The notes: generated from the sequence alone by a model not told the origin. 10,198 nucleotides of DNA from GWB1-37-8 sp964646925 (GCA_964646925.1 CAZYIC010000033.1:1-10198), one strand, 5' to 3'; positions 1-5,993 are shown, numbered from the stretch's first letter. Program-made: numbers and translations.

Positions 1-817
1 GTTGAATATTGGAAGCAGTTAAGGCTTGACTATAGATACGGACATCGTCAATAGAGCCTTTCCATCCCAAACTTCCCCCCTGGCCTCCTAAGTAATAAGT
101 GCCTGTCTTGGCAGTGCCGCCGGAATATGCTATTGATGCTATCAATACTCCATCAATATATGTAGCAATCGTACCTGCTCCGGAGTTAATAACTCCAACA
201 ACGTGATGCCATTGGTTATCTGTTATATTTTTAACGCCGCTGGCAGTTGGAGTTCCTGTGGCAGAATTATCTTTCAAAATAAGATTACCGGAATTATTAT
301 ATACCCCAAACTCAACCTCGTGATTATTTTGCACTAGAATATAAGCCCAGTTACTTACGGTTTGATCATTGTTTCCCTTGACCCAAGCTGAAACTGTAAT
401 GTTCACATTTGGTAAATTAATCCCGCTTCCAAAATTTATATAATTAGTCGTTCCATTAAAACTATACGCCTTGTTTGCCTGTCCCTTCCTGTCTGTTGTT
501 AGGGTTGCTCCTGTTACTGTTCCGTCATTCCCATATCCGGAAGTATCTTTAACCTTTACCGGAGGTCCCGGTATTGTTGTTTCTTGGTCAAGTTTCCATT
601 CTCCTACAAGATCTATACTTAAAGAATTTTGTATTGAAGCATCAAATGTTTCTACTTTTGCAAGATTTGCTTTGTTAATCTGGGAAGTTACATTAACTGC
701 TGTCAGAACTCCGACAGATAAAACTCCTAAAACCGCAATGACTATCAGAAGCTCGATGAGGGTGAATGCACGCTGAGTTGAGAGTTGAAAATTGAGAGTT
801 GAAAAATATCTCTTCAT
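1..817 (-). CDS. Type IV pilin-like protein with LamG-type domain, C-terminus off the window
   Basis: The minus frame is open from the ATG at 815-817 to the left edge (272 codons, no stop). Residues 16-35 carry a type IV prepilin signature, RAFTLIELLIVIAVLG, with cleavage expected between Ala17 and Phe18 (Ala replaces the usual Gly) and Glu22 as the mature Glu5. A hydrophobic alpha-1 helix follows. From about residue 60 the sequence reads like a concanavalin/LamG fold: LVGEWKLD, DTSGYGNDGT, YINFGSG, VSAWVKG, NQWHHVVGVIN, IDGVLIAS and GSIDDVRIYSQAL. Proteins of this build are inner-membrane (pseudo)pilins processed by PilD-type peptidase and displayed on the surface; the LamG part would bind sugar or another surface ligand. 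That role is inferred. The leader residues STLNFQLSTQ come from an AT-rich word repeat (779-803), so the true start could lie a little downstream. No Shine-Dalgarno is visible. Confidence 0.85.
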   Translation of the reverse strand, partial: MKRYFSTLNFQLSTQRAFTLIELLIVIAVLGVLSVGVLTAVNVTSQINKANLAKVETFDASIQNSLSIDLVGEWKLDQETTIPGPPVKVKDTSGYGNDGTVTGATLTTDRKGQANKAYSFNGTTNYINFGSGINLPNVNITVSAWVKGNNDQTVSNWAYILVQNNHEVEFGVYNNSGNLILKDNSATGTPTASGVKNITDNQWHHVVGVINSGAGTIATYIDGVLIASIAYSGGTAKTGTYYLGGQGGSLGWKGSIDDVRIYSQALTASNIQ

Positions 818-832
818 TTTAATATTAATTAA

Positions 833-861
833 AGTTTAAAGAGAATTAAAAAATAAGTCAA
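833..861 (-). promoter_or_regulatory. Possible promoter of the pilin gene
   Basis: On the minus strand TTGACT (856-861) is followed after 17 nt by TAAACT (833-838), about 15 nt before the ATG at 817. The -35 is good and the -10 weak (4 of 6). Confidence 0.3.
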
Positions 862-882
862 TGGAATCGGCCGGTCGGCGGA

Positions 883-1647
883 CTAGATCTTTTTTGCAAA
901 CAGGATACGGCCTGCGGTGGTCTGGATCACGCGGGAGACTACTACGTCAACTGTCCGACCTAAGTCTTCGGACGCATTCTCCACAACAAGCATAGTGCCA
1001 TCATCCAAATAACCGACCCCTTGCGTCATTTCCTTACCTTTATGTAAAATGCCTATATGTAAAGCTTCACCGGGAACCGCAGTTATTTTAAGATGATTTG
1101 CCAAAGTGTTAACATTTATAGCTAAAACTCCGCTAATCATTGCTTTTTTCTCCAGGTTGTAGTCACAGGTTATAATTCTTCCCTTATGACTTTTTGAGGC
1201 CTGAATTAATTTTTCATCAACTTCCTTATCCCTCAAATCTTCAGAATCTTGTAAAACCATGAATTTATTTCTTTTTCCTTTTTTTAGTTGCTCAAGCAAA
1301 TCAAGTCCTTTTCTCCCCCTGACTCTTTTGACCATGTCCTGAGAATCTGCAATATGCTTTAGTTCCGAAAGTATACTTTCCAAAACTACAAATGTGCCCG
1401 TAAATACACCCAAAGAGACAACGTCAAACACCCTTGCGTCAATAATTGCTGACGTGTCTAAAAATATTGGATTTTCTATTTTCTTTTTCTTTGGATTGGA
1501 TTTTTTCTTCGAGTGTCTAAATCTAGGCATTTTGGCAAGTGTTTTTGCCACTTCTTCGGCCAAAACGCTAACAAAGCGGCGTTGTCTTAATTGTGGTGAT
1601 TGTTTTTTTTGCTTATTCTGCAATGCAGAACCTTCCGTATTTCTCAT
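883..1647 (-). CDS. PIN-TRAM domain protein, YacL-like, without membrane helices
   Basis: This 254-aa protein has three parts. Residues 1-58 are very basic (KKKSNPKKKK). Residues 60-180 form a PIN nuclease domain with the expected acidic residues: Asp64 in FLDTSAIID, Glu90 in VVLES, Asp144 in KEVDEK and Asp162 in ITCDYN. Residues about 194-252 are a TRAM domain (GEALHIGILHKGKE...GYLDDGTMLVVENA...VDVVVSRVIQT), an RNA-binding beta fold. Firmicute YacL proteins share the PIN-TRAM order but are longer and start with several membrane helices, which are absent here, so this version should be soluble. A metal-dependent RNase role is inferred from the family. The ATG lies 9 nt after the radA stop, with no Shine-Dalgarno, so the two genes are probably co-transcribed and translationally coupled. 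Confidence 0.85.
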   Translation of the reverse strand: MRNTEGSALQNKQKKQSPQLRQRRFVSVLAEEVAKTLAKMPRFRHSKKKSNPKKKKIENPIFLDTSAIIDARVFDVVSLGVFTGTFVVLESILSELKHIADSQDMVKRVRGRKGLDLLEQLKKGKRNKFMVLQDSEDLRDKEVDEKLIQASKSHKGRIITCDYNLEKKAMISGVLAINVNTLANHLKITAVPGEALHIGILHKGKEMTQGVGYLDDGTMLVVENASEDLGRTVDVVVSRVIQTTAGRILFAKKI

Positions 1648-1656
1648 AGAGCCAGA

Positions 1657-3033
1657 TCATTTAGTCAAACTTAGCATAACATCTTTTAATGTTTTAAATT
1701 TATCAGAACTCAGTATGTCTTTAAAACCAAGTTTCCGCGCCTCTTTTATACGTTTTTCCAAAGAACTGGTTTTGCGTAACTCTCCCAAAAGACCTACTTC
1801 TCCGATACCGACCTTGCGAGACAGATTAATATTTTGGAAACTTGAAATAATGGCCAGACAAATACTTAAATCTGCTGCAGGATCCGAAAGTTTGATGCCG
1901 CCTGCAACATTCACAAAAACATCCATCCCGCTTAGCGGGATGTTGCAATGTTTTTGTAAAACTGCCAGAAGAAGTTCTAATCGCTTGTAATCGATTCCCG
2001 ATGCCACTCTTCGGGGAATGGGGATTTTCGATGTTAAAACTAACGCCTGAATCTCAATTAAGAATGCTCTCGTACCCTCAATTGTAACTGAAAGAACACT
2101 TCCCGATACTGATCCATCGTTAGCTTTTGATAAAAAAAGTTGTTCGGGACTATTTAGCTCCTTTATTCCCGTGTCAATCATTGCAAAAATCCCTACTTCG
2201 TCAACCGGACCAAACCTATTCTTCAGGCTTCGCAAAATTCGAGTTGCGGTAAATTTTTCTCCTTCCAAAAATAAAACAGTGTCTACCATATGAGATAAAA
2301 CCATAGGTCCTGCCACCATTCCCTCCTTTGTTACATGCCCTACCATTACAACCGGTATATTCTGCGTCTTGGCAAGGCGGATAAATTGGAAAGCCGCATA
2401 ACGCACCTGCCCGACACTTCCGGACAGCCCTGAAACATTTTCCGATTCCATTGTTTGAATTGAATCAATAATTACCAATGCCGGATTAATTTTCTGGATT
2501 ATATCAGCAATTAAATCTGTATTTGTGTTAGACAGTAATAAAAGGTTTGAATTATTCTTTGAAGAGATCCTGTCTGCGCGAAGTTTGATTTGCTCCTCAG
2601 ATTCTTCTCCTGAAATATACAAAATCCTAGAAGTATCAAAAGTATCAGATGGAGACTTTTTTCCCTTTGATGCCTTTGGTACTTTTGATACATTTGATAT
2701 CCCTAAGGCAATTTGCAGAAGTAAAGTTGACTTCCCAATTCCCGGATCTCCAGCCAAAAGAATCACGCTGCCCTTGACGATTCCCCCACCCAATACTCCA
2801 TCCAATTCTGAAAATCCGGTTAGCAGTCTTTGCTTTTTCTCAAACTTTATCTCAAAGAGTTTCTTCGGCTCAACATTTATTTTTTCTAATGAACTTCCAT
2901 TATTTTGAACTTTGAATTTTGCATTTTGAATTTCTCGCAAGCTGTTCCAGCTTGCGCATTCCGGGCACTTGCCCAGCCATTGAGGAGAATCATAGCCGCA
3001 TTCCTGACAGACGAACGACACCTTAGATTTCAT
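1657..3033 (-). CDS. radA: DNA repair protein RadA/Sms
   Basis: RadA is a RecA-like ATPase that drives branch migration in recombinational repair. The 458 aa match the family's usual length and order. A four-cysteine zinc finger (Cys9, Cys12, Cys23, Cys26) opens the protein. Walker A is GDPGIGKST (95-103), Walker B is ALVIID (185-190), and the RadA-specific KNRFG motif is at 271-275. The C-terminal part (about 295-458) is the Lon-protease-like domain (DVFVNVAGGIKLSDPAADLSICLA). Two segments are not family sequence: residues 36-46 (QNAKFKVQNNG), encoded by an AT-rich word repeat, and about 113-136 (rich in SK, VPK, ASK), encoded by an inverted and tandem repeat between Walker A and the SGEES motif. 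The start has a TATAAT 8 nt upstream and no Shine-Dalgarno. PIN-TRAM follows in the same operon. Confidence 0.96.
   Translation of the reverse strand: MKSKVSFVCQECGYDSPQWLGKCPECASWNSLREIQNAKFKVQNNGSSLEKINVEPKKLFEIKFEKKQRLLTGFSELDGVLGGGIVKGSVILLAGDPGIGKSTLLLQIALGISNVSKVPKASKGKKSPSDTFDTSRILYISGEESEEQIKLRADRISSKNNSNLLLLSNTNTDLIADIIQKINPALVIIDSIQTMESENVSGLSGSVGQVRYAAFQFIRLAKTQNIPVVMVGHVTKEGMVAGPMVLSHMVDTVLFLEGEKFTATRILRSLKNRFGPVDEVGIFAMIDTGIKELNSPEQLFLSKANDGSVSGSVLSVTIEGTRAFLIEIQALVLTSKIPIPRRVASGIDYKRLELLLAVLQKHCNIPLSGMDVFVNVAGGIKLSDPAADLSICLAIISSFQNINLSRKVGIGEVGLLGELRKTSSLEKRIKEARKLGFKDILSSDKFKTLKDVMLSLTK
1924..1942. repeat. Perfect hairpin inside radA with a terminator-like core
   Basis: CATCCCGC, loop TTA, GCGGGATG: 8-bp perfect arms inside the radA frame, encoding NIPLSGM. 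The same core ATCCCGCTTA...GCGGGAT recurs in the intergenic hairpin at 5971-5993. Here the RadA protein length is not disturbed, so it may be chance or an old insertion. Confidence 0.5.
2633..2701. repeat. Inverted plus 9-bp tandem repeat inside radA
   Basis: Arms 2633-2646 (GTATCAAAAGTATC) and 2678-2691 (GGTACTTTTGATAC) are inverted with one mismatch. The right arm is part of four 9-bp tandem units, 2666-2701, each starting TTTGAT or TTTGGT. On the coding strand the units become tripeptides ISN-VSK-VPK-ASK. The reading frame is kept. Confidence 0.75.
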
Positions 3034-3041
3034 TCATGGTT

Positions 3042-3047
3042 ATTATA
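3042..3047 (-). promoter_or_regulatory. -10 box of radA, probably leaderless
   Basis: A perfect TATAAT on the minus strand ends 8 nt before the radA ATG (3033). Transcription should start at or within a few bases of an ATG; a second, out-of-frame ATG lies at 3037. No clear -35. Confidence 0.55.
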
Positions 3048-3054
3048 CTACAAA

Positions 3055-3170
3055 CTAATTTTAAATTTTAAATTTGAAATTTCAAATGAAATCCAAATGC
3101 CTAATTTTTAATGTTTTAAACATTTATTAATTAAAAATTGATTGAAAATTAAAAATTGAAAATTGAAAAT
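3055..3170. repeat. AT-rich word-repeat tract between rpsA and radA
   Basis: Between the S1 stop and the radA promoter almost every base belongs to variations of AAATTTTAAATTT, GAAATTTCAAAT and ATTGAAAATT. ATTGAAAATT and close variants recur at 3135-3170 with roughly 10-11 bp period. The tract holds short palindromes such as AATGTTTTAAACATT (3110-3124). Related words appear in the coding 5' parts of radA, rpsA and the pilin gene. No gene seen. Confidence 0.7.
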
Positions 3171-4295
3171 TTATCTGTAGCCGATTGGCTTCGCGGTGAG
3201 GACCGGGGCAACTTCAATACGATGTCTTCTCTTGTCAACTAAGGAAACTGTAACATCAACTTCTTGTCCTTCTTTATAAGTGGTTTTGACTGGAATTTTT
3301 TCTTTCTTGATAATTCCCGAAATATTTTCGCCGAGATCCAAAAGTACACCTGAGGAAATGATTTTTGTAACTTTTGCTTTGATTTTTTTGTCAATTGTAA
3401 ATTCATCAAATTTTTTCTCAAACGGATCAGCAGATAATCTCTTTATAGAAAGATTTACTCTTCTGCTTTCCTTATCAAATCCCAAAACAACGCCTGTAAC
3501 TTTGTCACCGATTTTGAAAAGGTCCGCAATATTTTCTACATTTTCCCAAGATGTTTCGGAGATATGAATAAAGCCTTCCGCCAATTTAGAATTACCTACG
3601 GGTATTGATAAAAATACTCCAAATGGAGCCACATTGGACACAACTGCATCAATTTTTTGTCCAACCTTTAAATTCTTAATTAACTTCTGGAAATCTGCCG
3701 GACCCATAACCTGCTTCTGGGAAAATATAATTTTGTTAAGTTCGCGGTTCGTTTCCAATACGACTACTTTTATTTTTTTACCAATAAGTCCTTGTGGATT
3801 TTCCAGGCTTGATGTGTGAGAGTTCGGCAAAAATCCTGAAATTCCATCGGTTGTTGTAGCCAAAAATCCGCCTTTGGTTGCCTGATCCAGATTGACTTCA
3901 ACCGGCTCTTGAGCTTTTTGTAACTTTGCGAGTCTATCCCAAGTAATATCTCCAACCGATCTTCTTAAAGATACAACCGGATAACCAAAATCCGATTCCG
4001 GATTGAGAACTTGAACTTGAATTTTGTCCCCTACTTTGAACGAAGTTAGAATTTTGTTAAGAATATGTCTTTCTTTTTCCAGAACTACAGCTTCGGTTTT
4101 GGCATTTATGTCAACTAAAATCTCACCGCTTGTTAATTTGGTGATAGTTCCGGTTAACATATCGCCTTTGTGAGGAGAAACGAATGGAGTTTTCGCAGCC
4201 GCAACCTTTTTCATAAGGTCCGCCATTGACGTCGCCTTCGCAGAATTACCCGTTGATTTTGAACTTTGCAGTTTGAACTTTGAATTTGTATCCAT
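3171..4295 (-). CDS. rpsA: S1 RNA-binding domain protein (30S ribosomal protein S1-like)
   Basis: The 374-aa protein carries four S1 repeats at about 43-112, 130-195, 211-285 and 302-362. The third is most typical (VGQKIDAVVSNVAPFGVFLSI...EGFIHISETSW, ending ESRRVNLSIKRL). S1 binds mRNA on the 30S subunit; E. coli S1 has six repeats, and four is usual in many smaller-genome lineages. Residues 1-25 are not S1 sequence: MDTNSKFKLQSSKS is encoded by the GAACTTTGAA word repeat (4258-4287), which suggests repeat insertion at the N-terminus. The start is fixed by a Shine-Dalgarno (complement of 4306-4314) 10 nt upstream. It has its own promoter, and the repeat tract lies downstream. Confidence 0.9.
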   Translation of the reverse strand: MDTNSKFKLQSSKSTGNSAKATSMADLMKKVAAAKTPFVSPHKGDMLTGTITKLTSGEILVDINAKTEAVVLEKERHILNKILTSFKVGDKIQVQVLNPESDFGYPVVSLRRSVGDITWDRLAKLQKAQEPVEVNLDQATKGGFLATTTDGISGFLPNSHTSSLENPQGLIGKKIKVVVLETNRELNKIIFSQKQVMGPADFQKLIKNLKVGQKIDAVVSNVAPFGVFLSIPVGNSKLAEGFIHISETSWENVENIADLFKIGDKVTGVVLGFDKESRRVNLSIKRLSADPFEKKFDEFTIDKKIKAKVTKIISSGVLLDLGENISGIIKKEKIPVKTTYKEGQEVDVTVSLVDKRRHRIEVAPVLTAKPIGYR

Positions 4296-4305
4296 TCATT
4301 AAATT

Positions 4306-4363
4306 CACCTTTCTCAATCAGGTGCCAAATGACACCCAATTAAACAGTTTAAGTATTATAACA
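4306..4363 (-). promoter_or_regulatory. Promoter, leader and RBS of the S1 gene
   Basis: An extended -10, TGTTATAAT (4355-4363, minus strand), lies about 60 nt before the ATG. The leader contains an imperfect hairpin (GGTG...CACC, 4321-4336) just before the Shine-Dalgarno AGAAAGGTG (4306-4314). It is one of only two genes here with a real Shine-Dalgarno. The -35 region is poor. Confidence 0.55.
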
Positions 4364-4370
4364 TAGAAAT

Positions 4371-4518
4371 CTAAAAAAAACTATCTATTGTAGCAACAGT
4401 TATGTCGGAATCTTTTAAGATATTAAAAAAAATCAGCAAAATCTGCCGGGTGCTTTGAAGCATCTATAAAAACATTCGTATCAAGAAGTAAATGCTTGTA
4501 TTTAAGTGAGGAGATCAA
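4371..4518 (-). pseudogene. Truncated, frameshifted PIN-domain toxin (VapC-like) remnant
   Basis: On the minus strand from a possible TTG start (4516-4518) the frame reads ISSLKYKHLLLDTNVFIDASK, the classic PIN start with Asp in LLDTNVFID. It stops at 4423-4425 inside an A8 run (4425-4432 on the plus strand). Removing one base there restores FNILKDSDITVATID, the next conserved PIN block (I-x-TID), before a stop at 4371-4373. So there are about 50 residues of a domain that is normally about 130, ending just before the S1 promoter. The TTG start overlaps the preceding 55-aa gene by 17 nt, as in vapBC operons. It is very likely inactive. The identification rests on motifs only. Confidence 0.7.
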
Positions 4519-4669
4519 GCCGGGAGGTATAATTAGTCCCACTCTTTTTTCCTTCCTTACGGGCATATTCTGCCTCTTTTTCCAATATCTTTCTTACCTT
4601 TTTTGCTAAATTAACAAATGTGGCTTTATTTATTTTTTTCTTTTTTTTATCAACAGGTAACGTAGACAT
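4502..4669 (-). CDS. Small basic protein, probable antitoxin partner of the PIN remnant
   Basis: This 55-aa minus-strand frame (MSTLPVDKKKKKINKATF...) runs from the ATG at 4667-4669 to TAA at 4502-4504. It is lysine-rich, with an amphipathic central helix (FVNLAKKVRKILEKEAEYAR). I recognise no DNA-binding fold with certainty. Its place immediately before, and overlapping, a PIN toxin remnant is where VapB-type antitoxins sit, and that is the basis of the call. An extended -10 TGTTATAAT ends 8 nt upstream, so the mRNA is probably leaderless. If the antitoxin is intact while the toxin is broken, the module has decayed to a solitary antitoxin. Alternative: an unrelated small protein. Confidence 0.55.
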   Translation of the reverse strand: MSTLPVDKKKKKINKATFVNLAKKVRKILEKEAEYARKEGKKSGTNYTSRLDLLT

Positions 4670-4677
4670 ACGTTTTT

Positions 4678-4686
4678 ATTATAACA
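4678..4686 (-). promoter_or_regulatory. Extended -10 of the 55-aa gene
   Basis: TGTTATAAT on the minus strand, 8 nt before the ATG at 4669: identical to the extended -10 of the S1 gene, consistent with a leaderless transcript. Confidence 0.5.
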
Positions 4687-4706
4687 TGCTTGTCAATGCT
4701 TGCAGC

Positions 4707-4853
4707 TTAAAATTTTGAGTAGCTTTTAATCAAATTTCCTGTAAGATCATCTTCCAGCATGGCACGTCTAATTACGTTTTTTAACTTTGTGTTATTTCTT
4801 TTATATTTTTTTGTTGGCTTGCAAAGACCGCAAGTAGATTTAGAAACTATCAT
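4707..4853 (-). CDS. 48-aa basic CxxC protein, unknown function
   Basis: The frame runs from ATG (4851-4853) to TAA (4707-4709). It starts MIVSKSTCGLCKPTKKYKR and ends LTGNLIKSYSKF. The CGLC pair could bind metal if the protein dimerises or works with other ligands; the middle (KKYKRNNTKLKNVIRRAMLEDD) is strongly basic, then mixed, like a nucleic-acid-binding helix. An extended -10 (TGATATAAT, 4865-4873) lies 11 nt upstream. Its stop is 37 nt before the start of the 55-aa putative antitoxin, same strand. Balanced charged composition and the promoter make it more credible than the 61-codon frame on the opposite strand. No family is recognised; it may be a third part of the toxin-antitoxin cluster. 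Confidence 0.55.
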   Translation of the reverse strand: MIVSKSTCGLCKPTKKYKRNNTKLKNVIRRAMLEDDLTGNLIKSYSKF

Positions 4854-4864
4854 AGGACAGAAAA

Positions 4865-4873
4865 ATTATATCA
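4865..4873 (-). promoter_or_regulatory. Extended -10 of the 48-aa gene
   Basis: TGATATAAT on the minus strand, 11 nt before the ATG at 4853, giving a leader of only a few bases. Confidence 0.45.
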
Positions 4874-4900
4874 CAAGAAGTCTAGGAAAATTAGGATATA

Positions 4901-4920
4901 GCTTTGAAGAAAAAAATCCC
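4901..4920 (+). repeat. Short dispersed repeat, copy 1 (variant)
   Basis: GCTTTGAAGAAAAAAATCCC, one base different from the family core GAAGAAAGAAATCCC. Same orientation as the other five copies. Confidence 0.7.
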
Positions 4921-4972
4921 TACTCCTACTCAATCTCGACTTAATAAAATAAAATCGCCAAAAAATATGGGT

Positions 4973-4991
4973 ATTTACTCTTAGAGTAAAT
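4973..4991. promoter_or_regulatory. Perfect 8-bp-arm palindrome, unknown role
   Basis: ATTTACTC, spacer TTA, GAGTAAAT. It lies 9 bp from the CRP-type palindrome in a gene-free stretch (4854-5149) that otherwise holds only repeat copies. It could be an operator or a small hairpin; no T-run follows in either direction. Confidence 0.5.
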
Positions 4992-4999
4992 CTCATTTT

Positions 5000-5017
5000 A
5001 TGTGACGGCCGTCACAT
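5000..5017. promoter_or_regulatory. CRP/FNR-type binding site (perfect palindrome)
   Basis: ATGTGACGGCCGTCACAT is a perfect 18-bp palindrome matching the TGTGA-N6-TCACA consensus recognised by CRP-family regulators. The window encodes such a regulator (7679-8335) whose recognition helix keeps the Arg-Glu-Thr of CRP. The nearest downstream gene is the 48-aa gene on the minus strand, about 130 nt from its -10; the membrane-protein gene ends about 130 bp away on the other side. No promoter is seen directly beside it, so the target is unknown. Confidence 0.6.
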
Positions 5018-5094
5018 TCAATGATACATAATGATCAATGTTTTTTTAGAAACCGAATAAAATTGTCGAGGGAAAAGCGATGTGGATTGTGATT

Positions 5095-5149
5095 GGAAAA
5101 AAGTGAGGATGAAGATTTGTTTTAAATTGGCTTTGAAGAAAGAAATCCC
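5095..5149 (+). repeat. Short dispersed repeat, copy 2, long form
   Basis: The core GGCTTTGAAGAAAGAAATCCC (5129-5149) is preceded by GAAAAAAGTGAGGA and a T-rich stretch that align with the long copy at 8944-9000. The repeat touches the stop codon of the membrane-protein gene at 5150. Confidence 0.75.
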
Positions 5150-5922
5150 TTATTTTTTAGGATTGGTATGAGGACAAAGCATCGTCAAAGGAAGAGAATG
5201 ATATTGAGATTCTTTATGAATTTCGCAAAATGTCGCGGTAGCTTCAGAATAAAGTTTAGGTTCCACATAACGAGAACGCCCCTCTAATGCCATTACAAAT
5301 TGAGCATTGTTTGAGTTCCAAATATTTTCGCAGACTCCTCCGTCGGGAAGGGTATCCATCGAGCACTTCCATTCCCCCAACGGATTTACTGTAAAAATAG
5401 ACTTAGCAAGTAAAGAAGCTGTGCTAGTGGCGATAGGAGTTCCCTTGAGGGAAAATGGAATTTTGAGAACAACTTGAGCTATCTTGTTCGAAGATAATTC
5501 AAAACTATTGGTATATTGATATTTATTAATTGGCCAGAAGGCAAGAAAATCATTCTTACCAGGACTACTAATGCTAAGGCTTGATGGCAAAGGTTGATAA
5601 GGGGACGTTAGATTTTGTGAAAGATAGTTTAGGAATATATCTTTTGGTTTTGTAGGATTGGCAATTAAACTTAAGCCAACTATCGAAGGACGGATTGAAT
5701 TGTCTTGCGAAGAATTGGAAAGATGAGGAAGAAAACCAAATTGCTCTGGATAAACTTCTGAGATTGAAACTATGTTGAAAAAATTTACAATAATGAAAAA
5801 AATAATTAGGAAAACAAGAACGAAAATTGTTAAAAAAATACCTAGTTTTAAATATGCTGGAGATTTTTTGAGGGCGGTTCCGGAACTTGAGGAATTTGAG
5901 CAACAGGTTGAGCTGGTTCCAT
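5150..5922 (-). CDS. Membrane-anchored extracytoplasmic protein, interrupted by a one-base frameshift
   Basis: From ATG (5920-5922) the minus strand reads MEPAQPVAQIPQVPEPPSK and stops after 24 codons (5848-5850). A shift of one base within A6 (complement of 5864-5869) joins it to a long open frame, SPAYLKLGIFLTIFVLVFLIIFFIIV..., ending at 5150. The joined protein would be 257 aa: a proline-rich cytoplasmic tail, one membrane helix (about 26-50), and an outside domain of about 200 aa with four cysteines (WKCSM, GVCEN, TFCEI, MLCPH), possibly two disulfides. No family is recognised. The frames at 5574-5960 and 5150-5590 are only pieces of this gene or its wrong frame. The cause could be a sequencing indel, a real mutation, or -1 slippage on A AAA AAT, which is in the right frame. 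A promoter sits 6 nt upstream. Confidence 0.7.
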
Positions 5923-5928
5923 AAATTC

Positions 5929-5957
5929 ATGATAATATACTCACTTTTTATTGTCAA
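5929..5957 (-). promoter_or_regulatory. Promoter of the membrane-protein gene
   Basis: TTGACA (5952-5957), a 17-nt spacer and TATCAT (5929-5934), ending 6 nt before the ATG at 5922. This supports the ATG at 5922 as the true start and a leaderless mRNA. Confidence 0.6.
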
Positions 5958-5970
5958 CAAACCACTAAAA

Positions 5971-5993
5971 ATCCCGCTTAATAAAGGCGGGAT
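5971..5993 (-). terminator. Terminator-like hairpin after the P-loop gene
   Basis: ATCCCGC and GCGGGAT form a 7-bp stem around a 9-nt AT-rich loop. On the minus strand it is followed by TTTTTAG, as expected for an intrinsic terminator of transcripts from 6187-7524. The same arms occur in radA (1924-1942), so it may also be a repeat. Confidence 0.5.

Noticed and set aside
1924..1942. Intrinsic terminator within radA
   Set aside because: The stem is perfect but no T-run follows on either strand and it lies inside an intact gene.
1394..1990. 198-codon plus-strand open frame
   Set aside because: It runs antiparallel to the PIN-TRAM and radA genes, both with clear family motifs; the plus-strand product has none.
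4691..4696. TTGACA upstream of the 55-aa gene
   Set aside because: It is only 7 nt from the -10, too close to be its -35.
4759..4944. 61-codon plus-strand frame with a hydrophobic start
   Set aside because: It overlaps the 48-aa minus-strand gene, lacks a promoter or Shine-Dalgarno, and ends inside a dispersed repeat copy.
5574..5960. 128-codon minus-strand frame
   Set aside because: It is the wrong frame of the membrane-protein gene; the shifted frame gives a proper membrane helix and joins the downstream part.
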